DNA of 35,329 bases, taken from assembly GCA_034211175.1 (NCBI GenBank), contig JAXHUH010000274.1:1-35329 (forward strand). Reading direction: 5' to 3'. Under the pieces are notes generated by a model. It saw only the letters and a program-made list of their open reading frames with translations, did not search any database and was not told the origin of the DNA. A program made the translations under genes and the position numbers. Below are positions 28,710-35,329 of this stretch, one piece after another. Position 1 is the first letter of the stretch. Each line of letters begins with the position of its first letter. Source of the DNA: JAXHUH01 sp034211175. GTDB lineage: Bacteria; Actinomycetota; Acidimicrobiia; Acidimicrobiales; CAIXPF01.

Positions 28710-30113
28710 ATGTCAGTGGATGCAACGGTCGCACCCGAGGGTGCCGGGAACGGCGGCGCGTCGCCGGGAGGTGTCGACATCGGCGCCATCCTGGTGGCGA
28801 TCGTCGCCATGCTCGCGCTCGTCTTCGGCGTCGTGGCGCTGTTCATGGCCCGCGACGACGGCGACGGCACCGCGACCGTGTCGGGCTCGGCGGTCACCGA
28901 GGTCGAGCTCACGGAGTTCGCCTTCTCGCCCGACCCGATCGCCGTGCCCCAGGGCGGCATCGTCTCGGTCGCGAACGGCGGCTCGCAGGTCCACAACTTC
29001 GCCATCGAGCAGCAGCCCGAGGTGCGCACCGCCGACCTCCAGACGGGCGACCAGCAGAACCTCGACGTCTCCGCGCTGGCGGAGGGCACCTACACCGTCA
29101 TCTGCACCATCGCCGGCCACCGCGAGGCCGGCATGGAGACGACGATCAACGTGGGCGCGACCAGCATCGCCGCCGAGGCCGGCCACGACCCGGCGATGAT
29201 GACGGCCGAGGAGGCCGAGGAGCTCGACCGGCTCATGACCGAGACGATGCTCGCCTTCCCGGCGGAGACCGAGGGTGTGGGCAACCAGATGCTCGAGCCG
29301 GTCATCGAGGAGGACGGCACGAAGCGGTTCGAGCTGACCGCGTCGATCGTCCCGTGGGAGGTCGAGCCCGGCAAGATCGTGGACGCCTGGGCCTACAACG
29401 GCATGGTGCCCGGGCCGTGGATCAAGGTGGACGTGGGCGACAACGTGAAGGTCCACATCCAGAACGACCTGCCGATGGGCACCGACATCCACTGGCACGG
29501 CATCCGGACGCCGAACGAGATGGACGGCGTCGCGCCGCTCACCCAGGACCTGATCCGCTCGGGTGAGGACTTCATGTACGAGTTCACGGCCGAGCGCGAG
29601 GCCGTGGGCATGTACCACGCCCACCACCACGGCCAGATGCAGGTGCCGAACGGCCTGTTCGCGGTGTTCCAGATCGGCGACGTGCCGTTGCCGGCCGGCC
29701 AGACGATCAGCGGCATCACGGTGCCGGAGGACATCGAGATCGCCCAGGAGATCCCGATGGTGCTCAACGATGCCGGCGCCATCGGCCTGTCGCTCAACGG
29801 CAAGGGCTTCCCGGCGACCGCCCCGATCGTGGCCAACGAGGGTGACTGGCTGCTGGTCCACTACTTCAACGAGGGCCTGCAGTCCCACCCCATGCACCAG
29901 CACCAGTTCCCACAGCTGATCGTGGCCAAGGACGGCATCCCGCTCGACCAGCCGTACTACGCGGACACGATCAACATCGCCCCCGGCGAGCGCTACAGCG
30001 TCCTGATCAACACCGACGACGCCGGGACCTGGGTGTGGCACTGCCACATCCTCACCCACGTCGAGCGCGAGGACGGCATGTTCGGCATGGTGACGGCCAT
30101 CGTCGTCCAGTGA
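28710..30113 (+). CDS. Membrane-anchored cupredoxin fused to a two-domain multicopper oxidase
   Basis: 467 residues: a signal-anchor helix (about 24-46), a plastocyanin-like domain (60-150), and a two-domain multicopper oxidase (210-467). The N-terminal cupredoxin has a complete type 1 copper set: His95, Cys132, His137, Met142. The oxidase has H261-W-H263-G, H303-A-H305 (within YHAHHHGQ), H393-P-M-H396-Q-H398 and H444-C445-H446-I-L-T-H450 with axial Met457. These are the eight trinuclear-cluster histidines plus the T1 Cys, His, His and Met of the last domain, as in two-domain small laccases; the middle domain has Ala where a Cys would ligate T1 copper. The fused blue copper domain could deliver electrons from a periplasmic donor. 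Reductase activity towards nitrite or oxygen is unresolved. Ribosome site GGGGAGG lies 4 nt before the ATG. Confidence 0.88.
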   Translation: MSVDATVAPEGAGNGGASPGGVDIGAILVAIVAMLALVFGVVALFMARDDGDGTATVSGSAVTEVELTEFAFSPDPIAVPQGGIVSVANGGSQVHNFAIEQQPEVRTADLQTGDQQNLDVSALAEGTYTVICTIAGHREAGMETTINVGATSIAAEAGHDPAMMTAEEAEELDRLMTETMLAFPAETEGVGNQMLEPVIEEDGTKRFELTASIVPWEVEPGKIVDAWAYNGMVPGPWIKVDVGDNVKVHIQNDLPMGTDIHWHGIRTPNEMDGVAPLTQDLIRSGEDFMYEFTAEREAVGMYHAHHHGQMQVPNGLFAVFQIGDVPLPAGQTISGITVPEDIEIAQEIPMVLNDAGAIGLSLNGKGFPATAPIVANEGDWLLVHYFNEGLQSHPMHQHQFPQLIVAKDGIPLDQPYYADTINIAPGERYSVLINTDDAGTWVWHCHILTHVEREDGMFGMVTAIVVQ

Positions 30114-30176
30114 CGTCTCGTCGATGAGCCCGGCCAGCCCGAGCTGACCGCACACCCACGGCCCGCCCGGCCGATC

Positions 30177-30210
30177 ACGAGGGGCCCGGTGCACGCACCG
30201 GGCCCCTCGT
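30177..30210 (+). terminator. Long perfect palindromic terminator after the multicopper oxidase gene
   Basis: Arms of 16 bp, 30177-30192 and 30195-30210, are perfectly complementary with a 2-nt centre, the strongest hairpin in the window. It lies 63 nt past the oxidase stop and ends 47 nt before the -10 box of the next gene. No T-tract follows. Confidence 0.75.
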
Positions 30211-30256
30211 CGCGTCCCGATCGGTGTTCGCGTCGTGGCGCCGCGATCGCAGTGCG

Positions 30257-30262
30257 TAACCT
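30257..30262 (+). promoter_or_regulatory. Possible -10 box of the RimK-like gene
   Basis: TAACCT; transcription would start near 30269, leaving about 40 nt of leader with AAGGGA before the ATG. Confidence 0.35.
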
Positions 30263-30309
30263 CGGCGGTGACGGCTGCGGACCGGCCGCCGTCGAGCGCG
30301 AAGGGAACG

Positions 30310-31533
30310 ATGATGAAGCTGGGCATCCTGTCGCGGGCGCCGAAGGCCTACAGCACCCAGCGGCTGGTGGCCGCCGCACAGGCCCGAGGGCACACGGTCC
30401 GGGTCCTCAACACCCTGCGCTTCGCCATCGACCTCTCGGGCGACGAGCCCGACCTGCAGTACCGGGGCAAGGCGCTGTCCGAGTACGACGCGGTGCTCCC
30501 CCGGATCGGGGCGTCGATCACGTTCTACGGGATGGCCGTCGTCCGCCAGTTCGAGCAGATGGACGTGTACACGCCGAACACGGCCCACGGCATCGCCAAC
30601 TCCCGCGACAAGCTCCGGTCGATCCAGATCCTGTCCCGCCACGACATCGGCATCCCGGCCACGACGTTCGTGCGCGACCGGGCCGACGTGCTCGCCGCCA
30701 TCGACCGGGTCGGCGGTGCGCCCGTCGTGATCAAGCTGCTGGAGGGCACCCAGGGCATCGGGGTGATCCTCGCCCCCGACCGCAAGGTGGCCGAAGCGGT
30801 CATCGAGACGCTGCAGAGCGCCAAGCAGAACGTCCTCATCCAGCGGTTCATCTCCGAGAGCAAGGGGCGCGACATCCGTGCGCTCGTCATCGGCGACCGC
30901 GTGGTCGCGGCGATGCGCCGCACCGCGGCCGGCGACGAGTTCCGCTCCAACGTCCACCGCGGCGGTTCGGCGGCGGTCGTGGAGCTCGACGACGAGTACG
31001 AGCGCACCGCCGTGCTCGCGGCCCAGGTCATGGGCCTGCGGGTCGCCGGTGTCGACATGTTGGAGTCCGATCACGGCCCGCTGGTCATGGAGGTCAACTC
31101 GTCACCCGGCCTCGAGGGGATCGAGACCGCGACCGACCTGGACATCGCCGGCGCCATCGTCGACTACATCGCCGCCCAGGTCGACTTCCCCGAGCTCGAC
31201 ATCCGTCAGCGCCTCACGGTGAGCACCGGCTATGGCGTCGCCGAGCTGCTGGTGCGCGAGGGCGCCGACATCGTCGGATCGACGATCGACGAGGGCCTGC
31301 GCGACCGCGACCTGCGGGTGCTGACGCTGACCCGGGGCTCGAAGGTGATCCCGAACCCGAAGGGCAACCGCGAGCTCGAGGCCGAGGACCGGCTCCTGTG
31401 CTTCGGTCGCCTCGAGTCGATGCGCGACCTCGTCCCCGAACGCCGCCGTCGCCGTGCCCGCCCCAAGCTGAAGCCGCTGCCGGAGCACCCCCTCCCCGAG
31501 GAGGACCCGCCGGCGGCAGCCAGCCCCGCCTGA
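30310..31533 (+). CDS. RimK-like ATP-grasp ligase with C-terminal TrkA-C-like domain
   Basis: 407 residues. Residues 1-295 match RimK-type alpha-L-glutamate ligases: MKLGILSRAPKAYSTQRLV, YDAVLPRIGASITFYG, NSRDKLRSIQILSRH, VVIKLLEGTQGIGVILA (ATP-binding Lys142), KGRDIRALVIGDRVVAAM, FRSNVHRGGSA, AGVDMLESDHGPLVMEVNSSPGLEGIE with Mg ligands near Asp249, Glu261 and Asn263. E. coli RimK adds glutamates to the C-terminus of ribosomal protein S6. Residues ~301-378 (GYGVAELLVREGADIVGSTI, LRVLTLTRGSKVIPNP, LEAEDRLLCFGRLESM) resemble the RCK/TrkA-C ligand-binding domain of potassium channels, an addition absent from E. coli RimK (~300 residues). Ribosome site AAGGGA precedes ATG 30310; the next ATG, at 30313, is equally possible. 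Confidence 0.87.
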   Translation: MMKLGILSRAPKAYSTQRLVAAAQARGHTVRVLNTLRFAIDLSGDEPDLQYRGKALSEYDAVLPRIGASITFYGMAVVRQFEQMDVYTPNTAHGIANSRDKLRSIQILSRHDIGIPATTFVRDRADVLAAIDRVGGAPVVIKLLEGTQGIGVILAPDRKVAEAVIETLQSAKQNVLIQRFISESKGRDIRALVIGDRVVAAMRRTAAGDEFRSNVHRGGSAAVVELDDEYERTAVLAAQVMGLRVAGVDMLESDHGPLVMEVNSSPGLEGIETATDLDIAGAIVDYIAAQVDFPELDIRQRLTVSTGYGVAELLVREGADIVGSTIDEGLRDRDLRVLTLTRGSKVIPNPKGNRELEAEDRLLCFGRLESMRDLVPERRRRRARPKLKPLPEHPLPEEDPPAAASPA

Positions 31534-31581
31534 TCGGGGCCGGCTGCGGGCCGATGCCCCGGCTCGTCTCGCTCGGACCGG

Positions 31582-32526
31582 TCAGCGGGACGGCGTCCCC
31601 GCACCACCGGAGAGGCGGCGACCCGCGGGTGACAGCAGCGCACCGGCGACGCCGCCGACGGTCAGCGCGCCGCCGACGAGGTGGAGGAGCGTGATGCCCT
31701 GGCCGAGCAGGAGCCAGGCCAGCGCGCCCGCCAGGAACGGCATGGCCAGCTGCACGAGGGCGGGGACGTTGGCCGCGACCCGGTTGAGCGGCCAGACCAT
31801 CACGAAGTGCCCGAGCCCTCCGGGCACGAGGGCGATCAGGGCGGCGAAGAGCAGGTCGTGGCGGCTGATCCCGCCGATGTTCTCGCCGGTGAGCACCGCG
31901 AACACCGACACGACCGTGCCGGCGGTGACGATCACGCCGAACAGGAGCGGCACCGTGTCGATGTGGCCCCGCGCCTGCTTGGACCACACGAAGTAGAGCG
32001 CGAAGAACGCCACGTTGGCGACGGCCATCGCCAGCCCGAGCGGGTCGCCCTCGGGCCCGGTCGCACCGGCCAGCGCAACGACCCCGGCGCCCGCGATGGC
32101 CAGCAGCGACCACATGCGGAACGCGGGCCCGGGCCGCTCGCCGAACATGGTGGCGGCCAGGATCCCGACGAAGACGGGCTGGAGCGCCTGCATCAGCGTC
32201 ACGTCGACGACCGACGTCGCCTTGATCGCGACCATGAAGAACAGCTGGTGGAGGCCGAAGCCGAGGCCGGCCTTCGCGGCCTTGGACCAACCGAGGCGGT
32301 CGGGCCGGCGTCCGGTGCGGCGGATGTGCACGAGCGTGAGCACGCCGAGGAGCGCGGCGCCACACCACAAGCGCCAGAACGACAGGACGAGACCCGACGC
32401 GTCGGTGCCGGCGACCATCACCGGTCCGGTGCTGAACAGGCACACCCCGAAGGTGATGGGGATCAGCGGGTGGCGTTCGAACACGGCCACCGCACGGTGG
32501 TGCGCCCGGACGTGGCTCGTCGTCAT
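31582..32526 (-). CDS. EamA/DMT-superfamily transporter
   Basis: 314 residues with about ten hydrophobic helices arranged as two EamA repeats: ITFGVCLFSTGPVMVAG with LSFWRLWCGAALLGVL, KATSVVDVTLMQALQPVFVGILAATMFGERP, then in the second half NVAFFALYFVWSKQA and NRVAANVPALVQLAMPFLAGALAWLLLGQ. The Q-x-x-x-P-x-x-x-x-x-x-A pattern at the end of each repeat is typical of drug/metabolite exporters. Substrate unknown. The ATG at 32526 overlaps the TGA of a possible 7-codon leader (ATGA). It converges with the RimK-like gene, with 48 nt between the stops. Confidence 0.85.
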   Translation of the reverse strand: MTTSHVRAHHRAVAVFERHPLIPITFGVCLFSTGPVMVAGTDASGLVLSFWRLWCGAALLGVLTLVHIRRTGRRPDRLGWSKAAKAGLGFGLHQLFFMVAIKATSVVDVTLMQALQPVFVGILAATMFGERPGPAFRMWSLLAIAGAGVVALAGATGPEGDPLGLAMAVANVAFFALYFVWSKQARGHIDTVPLLFGVIVTAGTVVSVFAVLTGENIGGISRHDLLFAALIALVPGGLGHFVMVWPLNRVAANVPALVQLAMPFLAGALAWLLLGQGITLLHLVGGALTVGGVAGALLSPAGRRLSGGAGTPSR

Positions 32527-32546
32527 CTGGGCCCCGGGTTCGCCAT
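32523..32546 (-). CDS. Possible 7-codon leader peptide coupled to the DMT exporter
   Basis: ATG 32546 opens MANPGPR and stops at 32523; the stop TGA overlaps the exporter ATG as ATGA. TACCGT (32558-32553) ends exactly 6 nt before this ATG, the leaderless spacing seen elsewhere in the window. The last codon is AGA, rare in this GC-rich DNA, which would suit a regulatory leader. The alternative is that the exporter mRNA simply begins here and the peptide is accidental. Confidence 0.35.
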   Translation of the reverse strand: MANPGPR

Positions 32547-32552
32547 CGGGCC

Positions 32553-32558
32553 ACGGTA
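32553..32558 (-). promoter_or_regulatory. -10 box ahead of the leader peptide/DMT exporter
   Basis: TACCGT, the same hexamer used for the MFS gene at 2901. Confidence 0.4.
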
Positions 32559-32611
32559 CGGCCCGCCGGAGGCCGTCCCGGCACCGGACCGGCGCAGGGT
32601 CACCGCACGGG

Positions 32612-33700
32612 TCACGCAGCGTCGGTCGCGGCGAGGGTGGCGTCGGCGGCGGTGCGCAGCACCCGGCCGACCGTGCGCTCCTCGCGGCTGAGGCGCTTGC
32701 CGGAGCGGGTCGAGCGCCACGTCCGCGCCAGGGAGCCGTCCTCGTGGGCGTCGATCACCGCCGGCGCGACGTAGGACGCCCGGCAGACGGCCCGGGTGTT
32801 GCCGAGCTGGTCGGCGGCCGCATCGATCGCGTTCAGCACCGGGTCCCCACCCGGGTCACGATCGCCGGCGTCGCTCTCGATGAGGACCCGGGCCGCGATC
32901 ACGGTGGCGCCCCAGGTGCGGAAGTCCTTGGCGGTGAACGGACCACGGCACGCGTCGCGGATGTAGTCGTTCACCATGTCGGCCGTGACCGGGTGGGCGT
33001 GGTTGTCGTCGCACGCGTAGCTGAACAGCTGGTCGCCGCGGAGCGCGAGGCAGTCGTCGAGCGCCCCCGCCAGCGTCGGGTCGAACAGCGACAGGTCGAT
33101 CTCGGTCCCGCCCTTGGCCTCGAAGTGCAGCTCGATGCGGCCGCCGTCGACGTTCAGGTGGTCGGCGAGCAGCGTCGTCGCGCCGTAGGTGACGACGCCG
33201 TCGTCGTCGGTCCCGCTGGCCGTGCCGGGATGGCCGACCCGGATGAGCGCACGGTCGATGAGCCGGGTCACGGCGGCCAGGACCCGCTCCTCGGAGCAGG
33301 CGCCGGCCCGGAGGTCGCGGGCCACCGTTGCCCGGACGGCGTCGAGGGCTGGTGCGAACCACCCGAGCCGCAGGAACTTCCGCTCGTCGGCCACCTCCCG
33401 CCAACGGTCGTGGTAGCGGTACTGGCGTCGGCCGGCGTCGTCGAACCCGGTGGCCTGGATGTGGGCGTCGGGCGCGGCGGCGATCCACACGCCGGACCAC
33501 GCCGGTGGGATCACGATCTCCTCGATGCGCGCCCGGACCTCGGGTGGCACGAGCTCGCCCGACGCGTCGTGGTAGCTGAACCCGCGGCCGCGTCGCCGGC
33601 GGGTGAAGCCGTCATCGTCCTCGGGGGTCACGTGACGGAGCCCGGCGAGGTCGGCCAGGGTCCCGGGGTCGTCGTCGACGACGGCGGAGGGCAGGCGCAT
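32612..33700 (-). CDS. DNA topoisomerase IB (poxvirus/bacterial type)
   Basis: 362 residues. The N-terminal domain shows IVIPPAWSGVWIAAAPDAHIQATGFDDAGRRQYRYH (about 63-97), the bacterial TopIB signature I-P-P-A-W-x-x-V-W-I with K/R-Q-Y-x-Y-H. In the catalytic domain, RLIDRALIRVG, FEAKGG with Lys196, KDFRTWGAT with Arg261 and CRASYVAPAVIDAH with the nucleophilic Tyr310 are present. The enzyme relaxes supercoils through a 3'-phosphotyrosine intermediate without ATP. Such genes are patchily distributed among bacteria, common in actinobacteria and proteobacteria. ATG 33700 has GGGAGG about 7 nt upstream. The surrounding frame is open to 34864 but not coding there. Confidence 0.92.
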   Translation of the reverse strand: MRLPSAVVDDDPGTLADLAGLRHVTPEDDDGFTRRRRGRGFSYHDASGELVPPEVRARIEEIVIPPAWSGVWIAAAPDAHIQATGFDDAGRRQYRYHDRWREVADERKFLRLGWFAPALDAVRATVARDLRAGACSEERVLAAVTRLIDRALIRVGHPGTASGTDDDGVVTYGATTLLADHLNVDGGRIELHFEAKGGTEIDLSLFDPTLAGALDDCLALRGDQLFSYACDDNHAHPVTADMVNDYIRDACRGPFTAKDFRTWGATVIAARVLIESDAGDRDPGGDPVLNAIDAAADQLGNTRAVCRASYVAPAVIDAHEDGSLARTWRSTRSGKRLSREERTVGRVLRTAADATLAATDAA

Positions 33701-33780
33701 GGGACCACCTCCCTGCCCCGCGGCGCGGTCGTCGAAACGGTGCCCGGTGGCGCCGTCCGCCCTCCGGGGAGGACAGTTGC

Positions 33781-34854
33781 TCAGGCGCCCGCGGCGACGA
33801 TCTCCAACGTCGGCCGCATGAGGTCGAGCAGGTAGGGCACCGAGATCGGCGTCGGCGTGTTGAGCCCGACGATGTCGGCGAGCTGGAAGCTGATGAACGC
33901 GTCCTCGGCGACGGCACCGAGCTCGCTCAGGCCGGCCACCTCGGCCGGGTCGGTCCCGTTCAGGAGCATGCACATCAGGTCGGCGTCGAGGAGCCCGATC
34001 TGCTCGAAGCTGATCTGGAGGCGTCCGACGGCCTCGGCGTCGAGCTCCAGGATCTCCGGGTCGATCTCCATGCCCAGGTCGTAGAACAGCTTGCTGCTGC
34101 CGTCCTCGGGGTCGGCGATCACGTAGATGCCGGTGCCGGGCACGTAGTTGGCCATGGTGTAGGTCGCGCCGTCGAGGCCCGGCAGCTCGTCGGCCATGGC
34201 GGCGACCTGTCCCTCGACGTCGGCGATCACGTCGGCCGCGTCCTCGGGCTCGCCGAGAACCGTGCCGAGGGTCTCGACCTGCGCCTGCCAGGGGTCGACC
34301 TCGCGTCCACCGAGCAGGCCGATGGTCGGCGCGATCTCCTCGAGGGTCTCGAACTGGCTGTCCTCGCTGGCGAGGAAGGTGACCAGGATCAGGTCGGGGT
34401 CGAGCGCGGCGATCTGCTCGAACGGGACGGTGTCCGGGGTCTCGATGACGGTCGAGCCGTCGAGGAGGCCGGACTGCCAGGGGTACGGCTCGGCCTCGCC
34501 CGCGGCGGTCGAGAGCACGTAGCCGACCGGCTGCTCGCCCATGGCGAGGACGGCGTCGGTCCACTGCACGTTGAGGGTCACGATCCGGTCGGGCCGCGCC
34601 TCGATCGTGGTCGAGCCCAACGCGTGCTCGATGGTGACCGGATACGACGCCGACACGGCTTCCTGGGACGTCGTCGACGTGGTGTCGTCGTCCGCGTCCT
34701 CCGGCGTGGTCCCGTCGTCGCGGTCTTCGGCTCCGGTGGTCGCCGAGGAGGTCGAGGTCGTCGAACCGGCGGCGTCGTCCCCGTCGTCGTCGCCGCACGC
34801 GGCGGTGAGGGAGACGAACAGGACGAGACCGAGGAGCAGCAGCAGGCGGCGCAC
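33781..34854 (-). CDS. Iron-siderophore-type ABC transporter substrate-binding lipoprotein
   Basis: 357 residues. The signal MRRLLLLLGLVLFVSLTAAC has lipobox LTAAC with Cys20, followed by an acidic and Thr/Ser-rich linker (21-65). The mature domain contains VTIEHALGSTTIEARPDRIVTLNVQWTDAVLAMGEQPVGYV, FEQIAALDPDLILVTFLAS, LEEIAPTIGL and a long central helix, the organisation of FecB/FhuD-type (PF01497-like) binding proteins for ferric siderophores or heme/cobalamin. No permease or ATPase genes lie next to it, so it may work with a remote transporter. Start GTG 34854 gives a typical signal peptide. TTGACA occurs upstream on the minus strand, but no -10 at usual spacing was found. Confidence 0.87.
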   Translation of the reverse strand: MRRLLLLLGLVLFVSLTAACGDDDGDDAAGSTTSTSSATTGAEDRDDGTTPEDADDDTTSTTSQEAVSASYPVTIEHALGSTTIEARPDRIVTLNVQWTDAVLAMGEQPVGYVLSTAAGEAEPYPWQSGLLDGSTVIETPDTVPFEQIAALDPDLILVTFLASEDSQFETLEEIAPTIGLLGGREVDPWQAQVETLGTVLGEPEDAADVIADVEGQVAAMADELPGLDGATYTMANYVPGTGIYVIADPEDGSSKLFYDLGMEIDPEILELDAEAVGRLQISFEQIGLLDADLMCMLLNGTDPAEVAGLSELGAVAEDAFISFQLADIVGLNTPTPISVPYLLDLMRPTLEIVAAGA

Positions 34855-34959
34855 GGCGCAGCACGCTGTCAGCCGGTATGTCTTCCTGTCAAGCCACGTT
34901 CGGCATACCTGTCATCATAGGTTTGGTTGGCACTCCGGTCGCGCGGTCTGCCCCCGGGT

Positions 34960-35214
34960 TCAGCGGTTCCGCAGGGCGCTGATCAGCTCGTCCTTGTCCA
35001 TCTTCGAGCGGCCGTCGATGTCGAGCTCGCGGGCGCGATCGAGCAGCTCGTCCTTCGTCCACTCCTCGTAGGCGGGGGAGCTCCCGCCCCGCTCGCCGGC
35101 GGTGGAGCGGTCGGTGTTGGCGATGCGGGCCGCCTTCTCCTTGCTCGCGCCCTGCTCGCGCAGCGCTTCGTACTGCTCGTCGTCCTTGACCGACGGGCCG
35201 TGGTCCTTCGCCAT
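34960..35214 (-). CDS. Small Rho_N-like/DUF7218-like protein
   Basis: 84 residues. MAKDHGPSVKDDEQYEALRE, GASKEKAARIANTDRS and a C-terminal segment EEWTKDELLDRARELDIDGRSKMDKDELISALRNR. The last ~35 residues resemble the Rho N-terminal/SAP-like helix-extended-helix fold (W-T-K-D-E-L-x-x-x-A-x-E-L-x-I-x-G-R-S-K-M-x-K-D-E-L), found in many small actinobacterial proteins and possibly nucleic-acid binding. Function is not established. ATG 35214 is preceded by GGAGG with 5-nt spacing. The frame extends upstream without coding character. A neighbouring gene on the plus strand begins in mirror image at the window edge. Confidence 0.82.
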   Translation of the reverse strand: MAKDHGPSVKDDEQYEALREQGASKEKAARIANTDRSTAGERGGSSPAYEEWTKDELLDRARELDIDGRSKMDKDELISALRNR

Positions 35215-35329
35215 GGGTCCTCCGAGCAGGCCGGGTTCTCGACAACGGGCCGCGGCCGCGGTTGCGGCCGGCCCGCAACGGGGTACGGACCCGACGCGAG
35301 AACACACCGAGCCCAGGAGGACCCATGGC
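35210..35329. repeat. Inverted duplicate of the gene-start region
   Basis: GCCATGGGTCCTCC at 35210-35223 is repeated in perfect inverse orientation at 35316-35329; further in, GTTCTCG (35234-35240) mirrors CGAGAAC (35297-35303). The two ATG codons and their ribosome sites are therefore mirror copies, with GC-rich palindromic sequence between. Confidence 0.75.
35325..35329 (+). CDS. Start of a divergent gene (partial, first codons only)
   Basis: AGGAGG at 35315-35320 and ATG at 35325 open a gene whose body lies outside the window. Only ATG-GC is visible. Because its start region is an inverse copy of the DUF7218-like gene start, it may encode a related small protein; this is a guess from symmetry alone. 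Confidence 0.4.

Noticed and set aside
34880..34935. IdeR/DtxR iron box upstream of the siderophore-binding protein
   Set aside because: The AGGT-containing stretches match the consensus at only about half of positions on either strand by eye; not convincing.
1..35329. tRNA genes, insertion sequences, prophage or defence islands
   Set aside because: No tRNA-like T-arm with matching acceptor stem, no transposase, integrase, restriction or phage structural gene was recognised on either strand.

Overview
This is high-GC DNA, most likely from an actinobacterium and tentatively from an Acidimicrobiia-like lineage. The support is the strong G/C bias at third codon positions, Actinobacteria-type families (a CmtR-like metal sensor, a PPOX-class flavin/deazaflavin enzyme, a DM13 protein, a DUF7218-like small protein) and many genes whose start codon lies 6-9 nt behind a TANNNT -10 box, i.e. 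leaderless transcripts. No tRNA, rRNA, CRISPR array, transposase or phage gene was seen. The window looks like ordinary chromosome, rich in small divergently transcribed regulator/target pairs and in hairpin-forming repeats at gene ends.

1-5.7 kb: the 3' end of an osmoprotectant ABC-transporter ATPase; a minus-strand group of MFS transporter, small membrane protein and uridine kinase; a membrane-anchored DM13 protein; and a divergent NAD(P)-epimerase/TetR pair sharing two copies of a 33-bp bipartite operator. 5.7-9.9 kb: three tandem REP-like palindromes, then a translationally coupled pair (GH92-like glycosidase, GT4 glycosyltransferase) and a tiny basic protein. 10.1-15.1 kb: PEBP/YbhB-like protein, Crp/Fnr regulator, small membrane protein, Tat-exported PhoD-type phosphatase and a CapA-like lipoprotein. 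15.2-19.7 kb: phosphoenolpyruvate carboxylase, then a TetR regulator and an SDR that share an operator sequence. 19.7-24.1 kb: a HAD phosphatase lacking its second half, an AraC-VOC pair, and a CmtR-like sensor overlapping a P1B metal-efflux ATPase. 24.1-28.4 kb: an AraC/GyrI-like regulator carrying a repeat element inside its reading frame, a 61-bp tandem repeat, a PPOX/TetR divergent pair with twin palindromes, and a D-aminoacylase-type amidohydrolase. 28.7-35.3 kb: an anchored cupredoxin-multicopper oxidase fusion, a RimK-type ligase with a TrkA-C-like tail, a DMT exporter behind a possible 7-codon leader, topoisomerase IB, an iron-siderophore-type binding lipoprotein, a DUF7218-like small protein, and a mirror-image divergent start at the window edge.

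The least expected material is not a single operon but (a) two families of hairpin repeats, one showing compensatory base changes between copies and one embedded in frame in a coding sequence, (b) several operator pairs read directly from the sequence, and (c) unusual domain fusions or altered catalytic positions in the multicopper oxidase, the RimK-like ligase and the GH92-like enzyme. Functions rest on recalled family motifs; no database search was possible.
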